Shown one piece after another: positions 7,877-14,543 of a stretch of DNA of 17,419 nt; within the stretch, counting starts at the first letter, position 1; each line of letters begins with the position of its first letter. The notes below the pieces were generated by a model. The model worked only from the letters and a program-made list of their open reading frames with translations, did no database searches and had not been told where the DNA came from. Source of the DNA: Bacteroidota bacterium (GTDB lineage: Bacteria; Bacteroidota; Kryptoniia; Kryptoniales; JAKASW01); NCBI GenBank assembly GCA_021796055.1, contig JAJYOS010000025.1, positions 1-17,419 of the forward strand, read 5' to 3'. The position numbers were made by a program, and so were the translations under genes.

Positions 7877-7950
7877 AATCTCCTTGTTACGTTGTTTCTA
7901 TTTTAATATTTAAATGGCGAGTCAATTAAACGCGCGCAAACAAGGAGATT
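7877..7950 (+). promoter_or_regulatory. SD-sequestering inverted repeat in the TonB receptor leader
   Basis: AATCTCCTTGTT at 7877-7888 is the exact reverse complement of AACAAGGAGATT at 7939-7950, giving 12 uninterrupted base pairs with a 50-nt loop. The right arm contains the whole SD (AAGGAG, 7942-7947) and ends at the base before the ATG at 7951. If both arms are in the mRNA, ribosome binding would be blocked until the left arm is occupied or paired elsewhere. The loop is A/T-rich (TATTTTAATATTTAAAT, 7899-7915). A promoter inside it would start transcripts after the left arm and remove the effect. Confidence 0.6.
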
Positions 7951-10329
7951 ATGATTTTTTCCCGTTTGAGCAGGCGGATCGGACCAATCGCTTTACTCAT
8001 CGGCTTGTTCTCGCTGCAAGCGAGGGCACAATCTAACCTGATACCCGTAAGAGGTCATGTCTATGATTACGCCACGGGGTCGCCGCTTTATGGGGTGAAT
8101 GTTCTTATTGAAAAGTCATCGAACGGCACCGTAACGGATAGTCTCGGCAACTTCGTCGTTTATCTGAAACCGGGAATATACAAGGTTGGCTTTGACTACG
8201 TTGGGTACAAGGCGAAGTCGTTGGAAATCCACGTCGACCACGAAGTCAAACCATCTGTGTTCGATGTCCCTCTTGTGCAGAGCGCCTACAGAGCTAATGA
8301 AGTTATCGTGAAGGCTGATCGCTTCACAACATCGCCAAGCATTTACATGGTGAAGGAGAAAGACCTAAAGTACGTGCCGAATTTATTTTCGGATGTACTG
8401 AGGAGCGTGACTATACTTCCCGGTGTCAGCTCGAACAATGAATTGACGAGCACCTATAATGTCAACGGACAAAATTTCAACGACAATCTCATTTACCTAG
8501 ACGGGTTCGAGATTTACCAGCCGTATCTCGCGCAGAAGGGGATACAAGAGAGCGAGTCGGTTATAAACGAGCATATGGTGAGGGACTTTAAATTCTATAA
8601 CGCCGCTTTCCCGGTTCAATACGGCGATAAGATGTCTTCCGTTCTCGAAGTCAATTACAGAACCAATGAAGATTCTGCTCTCGGGGGGGAATTGAACGCG
8701 GGACTACTGAATACCGGCATAACTCTCCATGACCGAATAGGAAGGCTAAACTGGATAGCTGGCTTTCGTTATGCGTACCCGACTTCGTTTACCGGAGTAC
8801 TACAGACGAAGGGAAGTTATGTCCCCCGGTACAGCGATTTTCAAATCTTCGGGTCGTACACTCTACCGAGTAAAATTCGGATGGATCTTCTATTCATAAC
8901 GGCAAAAAACAGTTTCAATCTCACCCCGCAGGACTGGACGGGCAATTACCAATATGGATCCTGGTACAACTTTCAGCAAATCTACCTCCAGTTCAACGGT
9001 GGGAATAACTACTCCTATAGCTCGAACCTTCTCGGCCTCAGATTGACATCTCCTCTCGGTTCGCATTCGAGTCTATCTACGTCGCTGGGCCTTTATTCGG
9101 ACAGGGAAGCGTACAACGAGAATCTCACATCCAGCGTGTATTATGTTCCAGACGCGTACAATCCGCAGGTAATGAGTTTCCTCGAGTCGGGCTACAATTA
9201 CGCGGACAACTCTCTTTTGATGAACCGAGTCGAGTTGAAGGCGGACTATGTTTCGAATTACGGAACTCACAAAACCATGGCCGGCATTTCCGTGAAGTCT
9301 TCAGGGATGAACAATACGCTTGATGAGCTGACTTCATACACCGGGTTGAGCGGTCCCCCTCAGTTGGCGGCGTCGAAACAGAATTTCGTTTTCAATTCCG
9401 TCTCTTCCTACTTGAGCGAGGAAGTCGAATTGACGCGCGACTTTACGGCGAATGTGGGAGTCAGGGCTCTGAAGGATTATTTCAACGATCAATTCCTCGT
9501 CTCACCCCGTGCGAGCGCGTTGTTTCAACCAAACGCGGAAAACTCGATAAGCGCCGGGTGGGGGTATTACTACCAGCCCCCTTCTTTCTACGAGACCAGA
9601 GACAAAAGTCCGGCTGTCGCGAGGAGTCTCAAGGCGCAAAGGGCCATCCACTACGTCCTGAGATATCAGAACACTCTCCGCGATAACACGAACCTGATGG
9701 CGGAGGTGTTTTACGAAAAACTAAGCAGCTTGATACCATACTCTCTCACAAATCAGTTACAGCTGACGTACGGCGATTCGAACAACTACGAAGGGTATGC
9801 CTATGGTTTGGACCTTGAGTACGAAGGAAAGCTCGCCGAGGGCTTGGACACTTACATCGGGTACGACTATCTGAACGCCCAGCAAAGAAATATCGCCCCG
9901 GGATCGGCGTATCAAAGGAGCCTTCTCGATCAGACCAATACGATACAAATATTCCTGCAGGACGCCATGAAGCAGTTGCGCAACTCGGAAGCACATGTGC
10001 GACTCCTTTTCGGTACCGGTTACCTGTACCATCCCATGACCGATGCGCCTGGAACTTCTCCAACGAATAACCCACAGATGGTGACCGATTACAGTCAGGT
10101 ACAGGCCTATCCATGGTACTACAGGGTAGATATGGGATTGACGTATAAGTTCGCGCTTGCCAGGGGGACCAACCTTATACTGACCGCAGACGTGTTCAAC
10201 GTGTTCGATAATCGTAACGTCGTCTCGTATTCATGGTACTTCATACCTCAGGAAAGTCCTCAGCCCGTTCCCATACCTGACCTCCTTTCGACGCGGTACT
10301 TCAATATTGGAGCGCGCGTCGATTTCTGA
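7951..10329 (+). CDS. TonB-dependent outer-membrane receptor with N-terminal carboxypeptidase-regulatory-like domain
   Basis: 792 residues. The signal peptide ends near QARA|QS (residue 26). Residues 33-110 form a carboxypeptidase-D-regulatory-like beta-sandwich ('VRGHVYDYATGSPLYGVNV', 'TDSLGNFVVYLKPGIYKVGF'), typical of Bacteroidota receptors. Residues about 116-236 are the plug ('LRSVTILPGVSS', 'YNVNGQNFNDNLIYLDGFEI', 'VQYGDKMSSVLEV'). The rest is a beta-barrel rich in alternating aromatic strands, ending 'RYFNIGARVDF' with the terminal Phe expected for outer-membrane insertion. It would import a ligand too large for porins, energised by TonB-ExbBD. It is shorter than SusC proteins and no susD follows. 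The neighbouring GH18 lipoprotein and esterase suggest a glycan or oligosaccharide ligand, but that is inference. Its SD lies in a perfect stem. Confidence 0.92.
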   Translation: MIFSRLSRRIGPIALLIGLFSLQARAQSNLIPVRGHVYDYATGSPLYGVNVLIEKSSNGTVTDSLGNFVVYLKPGIYKVGFDYVGYKAKSLEIHVDHEVKPSVFDVPLVQSAYRANEVIVKADRFTTSPSIYMVKEKDLKYVPNLFSDVLRSVTILPGVSSNNELTSTYNVNGQNFNDNLIYLDGFEIYQPYLAQKGIQESESVINEHMVRDFKFYNAAFPVQYGDKMSSVLEVNYRTNEDSALGGELNAGLLNTGITLHDRIGRLNWIAGFRYAYPTSFTGVLQTKGSYVPRYSDFQIFGSYTLPSKIRMDLLFITAKNSFNLTPQDWTGNYQYGSWYNFQQIYLQFNGGNNYSYSSNLLGLRLTSPLGSHSSLSTSLGLYSDREAYNENLTSSVYYVPDAYNPQVMSFLESGYNYADNSLLMNRVELKADYVSNYGTHKTMAGISVKSSGMNNTLDELTSYTGLSGPPQLAASKQNFVFNSVSSYLSEEVELTRDFTANVGVRALKDYFNDQFLVSPRASALFQPNAENSISAGWGYYYQPPSFYETRDKSPAVARSLKAQRAIHYVLRYQNTLRDNTNLMAEVFYEKLSSLIPYSLTNQLQLTYGDSNNYEGYAYGLDLEYEGKLAEGLDTYIGYDYLNAQQRNIAPGSAYQRSLLDQTNTIQIFLQDAMKQLRNSEAHVRLLFGTGYLYHPMTDAPGTSPTNNPQMVTDYSQVQAYPWYYRVDMGLTYKFALARGTNLILTADVFNVFDNRNVVSYSWYFIPQESPQPVPIPDLLSTRYFNIGARVDF

Positions 10330-10461
10330 CGACGGCATTTAAGAGGGGACTGCGTGTGGGCCGGACAGCCGCAATTCATTGCTCCCTTCGCCGCAACTTC
10401 TTGTGAAAGCGCCTCCCGCGTGATAGATTGTTGTCAACTTAATAATCAATCTGGAGTTGTC

Positions 10462-11598
10462 ATGCGGAGCGTTATTGCGGTGTCTCTATTGAGTGTCTTC
10501 CTCGCGTCGTGCGCGAGTACACCGGAGTTGACAGGGAAAGCTGAGTCAAAGGAATGCATTGTGGGCTACCTGTTTCAGGGTGACAGCCTCGTTAATCCTG
10601 ATTCACTCCACCTCGGAATGGTTACTGACCTGATGTACGCGTTCGCTAACATCAAGGGAGACACCATCACAGAAGGTTTCAAGAACGACGCCGAGAATTT
10701 CAGGATACTAGATGACGCCAGACGAAAGTACCCGAACCTCAAGATCCTCATTTCAGTCGGCGGCTGGGAGTGGTCCGGAGGGTTTTCAAATATGTGTCTG
10801 ACGAGCGAAAGCAGGGGGAAGTTTATCGGAAGCGCCGTCAGGTTCATTCAGAAGTACAACCTGGATGGCATCGATATCGATTGGGAATATCCCGGTTTGC
10901 CCGGGGCGGGTAACGTCCATCGGCCAGAAGACAGGCGGAATTTCACGGACTTACTCGGAGAGTTGCGAATGGCGCTCGACTCGCTAGGTATGAAAAACGG
11001 CCGGCATTATCTCATTACTATTGCGGCGGGCGCGTTTGAAAATTACCTGAAACATACAGACCTGGCTGAGGATGTGCACTATCTGGATTTCATTAACCTC
11101 ATGACCTATGAGATGAGTTCACCTTCCGGCGACTCGCTTGCCGGTCACAACTCGCCTCTCTTTGCTAACCCTCGCGACCCTCGTTCGAATTCCGACGATA
11201 AAGCTGTGGAGGAGTTCATCGCCGCCGGGGTCCCTCCTTCGAAGATCGTGCTAGGAGTCCCGTTCTATGGCCATGCCTGGCATGTCGACTCGACCGCATT
11301 CAACGGTTTGTACGAGCCCGGAGGGCCGACCCGAAACCCAATCAACGCATCTTACGATAATCTGGTTAGCAATTACATAAACAAGAACGGCTATGTCCGC
11401 TACTGGGACTCGACTTCCTGCGTGCCGTACCTTTTTAACAAGAGCGACAGCATCTTCATTTCCTATGATGATCCGCAATCCCTTCGCGACAAATGTCTGT
11501 TTCTTCAGGCCCGCGGGCTCAGAGGGGTAATGTTCTGGTCTTTCAAGTCGGACTATAGATCGACTTTGCTGCGTGCACTCCATGATGAGCTGAAGTGA
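10462..11598 (+). CDS. GH18 chitinase-like lipoprotein
   Basis: 378 residues from the ATG at 10462, preceded by GGAG at 10453-10456 (5-nt spacing). A longer frame from a GTG at 10354 exists but would bury the lipoprotein signal. The signal peptide ends in lipobox L14-A15-S16-C17, so the mature protein is lipid-anchored. The glycoside hydrolase 18 landmarks are in order. 'SVGGW' is at 98-102 (the SxGG strand). 'DGIDIDWE' is at 135-142, fitting DxxDxDxE with E142 as the catalytic acid. 'MTYEM' is at 214-218, 'GVPFYGHAW' at 265-273, and 'GVMFWSF' at 355-361 with the barrel-closing Trp. Residues about 274-345 look like the alpha+beta insertion of chitinase subfamily A. Expected activity is beta-1,4-N-acetylglucosaminide cleavage, on chitin or related glycans. 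The usual MxYD aspartate is Glu here. It lies 132 bp after the receptor. Confidence 0.9.
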   Translation: MRSVIAVSLLSVFLASCASTPELTGKAESKECIVGYLFQGDSLVNPDSLHLGMVTDLMYAFANIKGDTITEGFKNDAENFRILDDARRKYPNLKILISVGGWEWSGGFSNMCLTSESRGKFIGSAVRFIQKYNLDGIDIDWEYPGLPGAGNVHRPEDRRNFTDLLGELRMALDSLGMKNGRHYLITIAAGAFENYLKHTDLAEDVHYLDFINLMTYEMSSPSGDSLAGHNSPLFANPRDPRSNSDDKAVEEFIAAGVPPSKIVLGVPFYGHAWHVDSTAFNGLYEPGGPTRNPINASYDNLVSNYINKNGYVRYWDSTSCVPYLFNKSDSIFISYDDPQSLRDKCLFLQARGLRGVMFWSFKSDYRSTLLRALHDELK

Positions 11599-11802
11599 AA
11601 GCGTCCGCCTCCATTCAGGAAACGCGGGGGGTAGAAACAAAACAGTAGAAGGTACGGAGATATTTGTAATTGTAGAATGCCCAGAAAGTGATTCTGTGCT
11701 CGCCGCGTAAACCGCCTTTACCACAAGCTTGCTCAGGAAATGAGAAGTCGGCTGTCTCTTTCCATGTCGTTGACTTCTTAAGGCCGGACCGATTAATCAT
11801 GT

Positions 11803-11838
11803 TAAAATTGCTAATGCCCGTCGTCTTAGCTAATTTTA
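11803..11838. promoter_or_regulatory. Inverted repeat upstream of the esterase
   Basis: TAAAATTGCTAA at 11803-11814 pairs with TTAGCTAATTTTA at 11826-11838: twelve base pairs interrupted by one unpaired T at 11831, around an 11-nt loop. It lies 55 bp before the chosen esterase start. There is no T-run after it, so it is not a typical terminator; an operator or a 5' leader hairpin is more likely. The rest of the gap 11599-11892 shows nothing else I can name. Confidence 0.5.
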
Positions 11839-11892
11839 CACTACCGCGGCGGATGGGGCGTGCTGGCGCGAACGACGGAGTTTAAAGAAAAT

Positions 11893-13977
11893 ATGGATAA
11901 GAGCCGTATGAGAAAGAATTACCAGTCGCCCTGTGTGGGAACCACAGCGGGAGTTTTACTATCCATCCTTTTGTTATTCTCAGTGTCAGGAGCCAAGGCG
12001 GCCCCTAAAAGCGTCCTTGTTATGCCGTCCCTCTTCTCCGATAACATGGTACTCCAGCAAAAGTCCGTAGTACCCGTGTGGGGTAAAGGCGAGCCTGGTC
12101 AAAAGATATATGTAGCAGGGAGCTGGGGGGCGGAAGCCAAGACTGCGGTTCGCTTGGACAGCTCATGGGAGGTGCGCCTCCGGACTGTGAAAGCCGGCGG
12201 GCCCTATGTCCTGAACGTTACCGCAGGCGATTCCACGATAAGGTATACGAATGTGATGCTCGGCGAGGTTTGGGTTTGCTCGGGGCAGTCCAACATGCAG
12301 ATGCCGCTGGCGGGTTGGCCCCCATTATTTCCCCTGAACAATGCCTCGGAAGAAATCAGGAAGGCTGAATACCCCGACATCAGACTTTTCACAGCTTCCC
12401 CGAAATACGCTGTCACTCCGCAATCCGATTGCTCAGGTTCCTGGACGGAATGTACTCCGAAAACCGCGGCTGAATTCAGCGCGGTCGGATATTTTTTCGG
12501 TAGAAAGCTCTACAGCGAGTTGCATGTCCCTATCGGACTGATATGGTCCGTGTGGGGAGGTACGGAAATACAACCGTGGATCGGCGCGAAGTACCTGTCG
12601 AGGATGGCGTCGTACAAAGACAAAGTTGAAACGATCGAGAACTCCAGCGGATTGATATCGGCGCGAATGAAATGGATATACTCTCATCCGGTAGTTGACG
12701 TGGCCTCGAAAGCTCCACAGGAGAGGTGGAAAGGGCTTGACTTCGACGACATCCGTTGTCCGGAGGTAAATTACAATGATTCGCTCTGGAGGAGCGTGAA
12801 GCTTCCGGATTACTGGATCTACAATTACGAAAATCGCGACGGCCGTTTCATCGGCGCCGTCTGGTTCAGGAAAAAGGTAAACATACCGAAGAGCTGGCTG
12901 GACTCAACACTCGTGTTGGATCTCGGGCCGATTGGCGGAATGGATGAGACATGGGTCAATGGAACAAAAGTCGGCGGGATACTTGAGCGGGGTTACGATG
13001 CGTCCCCAAGAGTTTACGATATCCCTGGAAGTGTCGTGGATGATACGATATTAACTGTCGCGATCAGGGTGCCTCTCATAAGTTCATGGGGAGGAATTTG
13101 GGGTAATAACGTGCCGATGGAGGTGCATCCTCAATTCGACTCCACACAAACCGTCTCTCTGTCTGGCGCATGGAAGTTCATGCCAGTCGCTCAGTATTTG
13201 CACGGGAAATATTATGTCTTCAGTCCCGACGGGGAGATATATTCCCGTCCGAAACTTCCTTTTGCATACAGCGAGAACACTCCCACGGTTCTCTACAATG
13301 GCATGATAGCGCCATTGATTCCATACCGCATCAGGGGAGTCATATGGTATCAGGGGGAGTCGAATACAAACGAACCTTACGATTACAAGAATTTGTTTCC
13401 TCTCATGATTAAAGATTGGAGAGCCGCATGGGGAGAAGGTGACTTCCCATTTTACTGGGTGCAGATAGCCCCTTATCACTATGGCAAAGAGGCTAACTCT
13501 GAGGTGATACGAAACGCGCAGCGCGAGACGCTTTCGTTGCCTCACACCGGGATGGCGGTGACGCTTGACATCGGCACTCCGGGACGAATTCATCCGCCCG
13601 ATAAACAGGACGTGGGGTTGCGCCTGGCGCTCTGGGCGTTGGCGAAACAGTATGGAGAAAATGTAGTCTATTCCGGTCCACTTTACCGCTCGATGAAAGT
13701 CCGTGGAGACAAGGTGATGGTCTCTTTCAGTCATGCGAGCGGAGGACTTGTCTTCAAGCCACTCGATGGAGATTCTAACTTCATCATCGCGGGGAAAGAT
13801 AGTGTTTTCGTCGTTGGTAAAGTGAAAGTCGAGGGGAGAACACTTGTAGTCTACAGTCCGCGTGTGAAGCATCCTATCGCGGTGAGGTACGCCTGGGGAA
13901 ACGCTCAAGAGGCCACGCTATTCAACAAAGCGGGTCTCCCGGCTTCGACATTTAAAACAGACCATTGGCGTAGATAA
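11893..13977 (+). CDS. Sialate O-acetylesterase-family SGNH carbohydrate esterase
   Basis: 694 residues from the ATG at 11893. GGAG at 11877-11880 is 12 nt upstream, a long spacing, so the in-frame ATG at 11908 or a GTG at 11860 remain possible. The signal peptide has a hydrophobic core at about 18-31 and AKA|AP near 36/37. A beta-sandwich starts at 'LFSDNMVLQQ' (47-56). The first SGNH block is 'WVCSGQSNMQMP' (127-138) with nucleophile S133. 'IWSVWGGTEIQPW' (217-229) follows. Residues about 275-430 form an inserted glycosidase-2-type sugar-binding jelly roll ('GAVWFRKKVNIPKSW', 'DETWVNGTKVGG'). The SGNH fold resumes with 'GVIWYQGESNT' (482-492). The late block 'RIHPPDKQDVGLRLA' (565-579) carries catalytic His567. 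It should remove O-acetyl groups from sialic acid or other acetylated glycans; sialate specificity is not proven. Confidence 0.88.
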   Translation: MDKSRMRKNYQSPCVGTTAGVLLSILLLFSVSGAKAAPKSVLVMPSLFSDNMVLQQKSVVPVWGKGEPGQKIYVAGSWGAEAKTAVRLDSSWEVRLRTVKAGGPYVLNVTAGDSTIRYTNVMLGEVWVCSGQSNMQMPLAGWPPLFPLNNASEEIRKAEYPDIRLFTASPKYAVTPQSDCSGSWTECTPKTAAEFSAVGYFFGRKLYSELHVPIGLIWSVWGGTEIQPWIGAKYLSRMASYKDKVETIENSSGLISARMKWIYSHPVVDVASKAPQERWKGLDFDDIRCPEVNYNDSLWRSVKLPDYWIYNYENRDGRFIGAVWFRKKVNIPKSWLDSTLVLDLGPIGGMDETWVNGTKVGGILERGYDASPRVYDIPGSVVDDTILTVAIRVPLISSWGGIWGNNVPMEVHPQFDSTQTVSLSGAWKFMPVAQYLHGKYYVFSPDGEIYSRPKLPFAYSENTPTVLYNGMIAPLIPYRIRGVIWYQGESNTNEPYDYKNLFPLMIKDWRAAWGEGDFPFYWVQIAPYHYGKEANSEVIRNAQRETLSLPHTGMAVTLDIGTPGRIHPPDKQDVGLRLALWALAKQYGENVVYSGPLYRSMKVRGDKVMVSFSHASGGLVFKPLDGDSNFIIAGKDSVFVVGKVKVEGRTLVVYSPRVKHPIAVRYAWGNAQEATLFNKAGLPASTFKTDHWRR

Positions 13978-14088
13978 AGTCATAATCGGGATGTTCTGAA
14001 GAACTGAATGCCCATTTGATGAACGCAAAATCTGCCCCAAAAGAACGGCCGGTAGCGGCTTTTCTCCTTTTCTCTTTCGCTTGAGCAT
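13918..14088 (-). CDS. Possible small antisense ORF with consensus SD
   Basis: A 56-residue frame starts at 14088 (MLKRKRKGEKPLP) and ends at a TAG in 13918-13920, overlapping the last 60 bases of the esterase on the other strand. It is listed because AGGAGG (14094-14099 on the plus-strand map) precedes the ATG by exactly 5 nt. The N-terminus is very basic; no family is recognised, and the overlap plus odd composition (MVCFKCRSRETRFVE at the end) argue for chance. It also runs through the likely esterase terminator. Confidence 0.18.
   Translation of the reverse strand: MLKRKRKGEKPLPAVLLGQILRSSNGHSVLQNIPIMTLSTPMVCFKCRSRETRFVE
14042..14064 (+). terminator. Probable intrinsic terminator of the esterase gene
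   Basis: GCCG at 14048-14051 pairs with CGGC at 14056-14059 over a GTAG loop. Flanking A-rich and T-rich bases (AGAAC before, TTTTC after) can lengthen the stem imperfectly. TTTT at 14060-14063 and a pyrimidine-rich run to about 14078 follow. It lies about 70 bp after the esterase stop. The stem is short, so strength is uncertain. Confidence 0.42.
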
Positions 14089-14288
14089 AATGGCCTCCTC
14101 GATTAGTGATCTCTATGAAGTGCCGAGGCAAATACCGGCCAAAATGTAGGGAACTGACTCCTGTACTGCTACATCCTTGAAGGTCGAAAGACTTCATCAC
14201 CTGCGGTGGGTGTAGCGCGGCTTTCTATGCCTGGAGGAAAGAAGATGCTGTTGAGTCAAAAAAAGGTTGCTGATTCTTGATTTGGGGC

Positions 14289-14317
14289 TTGACAAGAAGT
14301 GTGTTGCATTTTATCTT
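14289..14317 (+). promoter_or_regulatory. Sigma-70-type promoter for the large T9SS gene
   Basis: TTGACA at 14289-14294 is a perfect -35 box. After exactly 17 bp comes TATCTT at 14312-14317, a four-of-six -10 box. The start of transcription would fall near 14323-14325, giving a leader of about 220 nt before the ATG at 14544. This is the best promoter match I found in the window. The lineage's own sigma factor may prefer other elements. Confidence 0.6.
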
Positions 14318-14342
14318 TGTATACAAGGTATACATGGTATAC
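14317..14342. repeat. Triple GTATAC array at the transcription start
   Basis: The palindrome GTATAC occurs at 14319-14324, 14328-14333 and 14337-14342, each copy exactly 9 bp after the last, with 3-bp spacers AAG and ATG. The first copy sits in the 10-bp perfect palindrome TTGTATACAA (14317-14326), which overlaps the last base of the -10 box. That palindrome fits the TnGTnnnACnA pattern known for many FadR-subgroup GntR regulators. As RNA, neighbouring copies could also form 6-bp hairpins with 3-nt loops, copy 1 with 2 or copy 2 with 3. Confidence 0.62.
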
Positions 14343-14543
14343 GCATGGGCTGAAGGGTTGGATTAAGGATGCTCACTACTGTGGCGAATGTGGAAGTAAA
14401 TCTTGGCGCGACTGAGGGAGAACCGGACGAAAACACAGGAGATATCCGGAAAAAATTTGTCGACTTATTTTGAAATGCTGCTGGCTGCGTATCTAGATCA
14501 AGATTCATAATAGATTCAATTGAAAAAGTAACAGGAGGGTAAA

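Larger units (their letters stand above)
7396..7950. other. 555-bp intergenic region before the TonB receptor
   Basis: No recognisable gene is present. Short plus-strand frames exist at 7581-7691 (36 codons) and 7719-7874 (51 codons), both without a clear SD. Structured spots include GTAAT at 7579-7583 with ATTAC at 7589-7593. A small hairpin, GCAAT at 7786-7790 with ATTGC at 7803-7807, encloses GAT-GAAA-ATC. GAAATTC occurs twice, 10 bp apart, near 7758-7774. The last 74 bases carry the SD-masking inverted repeat described separately. No terminator for the serine hydrolase is obvious. Confidence 0.45.
13978..14543. other. 566-bp intergenic region before the large T9SS protein
   Basis: No accepted gene lies wholly within it. 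In order it contains a GC hairpin plus T-tract at 14042-14063, and GGCCGGTA at 14047-14054 repeated inverted as TACCGGCC at 14133-14140. ATGTAG at 14144-14149 is inverted as CTACAT at 14169-14174. An 11-codon frame at 14245-14280 follows a perfect GGAGG (14233-14237). Then come the promoter and GTATAC array (14289-14342). Two short frames, 14334-14366 (10 codons) and 14369-14473 (34 codons), are nearly abutting. AGATTCA occurs at 14501-14507 and 14512-14518, with the palindrome TTCAATTGAA at 14515-14524. SD AGGAGG is at 14533-14538. Confidence 0.45.

Noticed and set aside
10425..10452. Inverted repeat AGATTG / CAATCT just before the GH18 SD
   Set aside because: Only six base pairs around a 16-nt loop in A/T-rich DNA, and it stops short of the SD. 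This is too weak to call against chance.
10354..10461. N-terminal extension of the GH18 protein from a GTG
   Set aside because: The extra 36 residues would bury a perfect lipoprotein signal, and the SD GGAG is placed for the ATG at 10462.
13084..13908. 274-codon minus-strand frame opposite the esterase
   Set aside because: It is a shadow of a clearly conserved esterase region including the catalytic blocks, and its own product is not protein-like.
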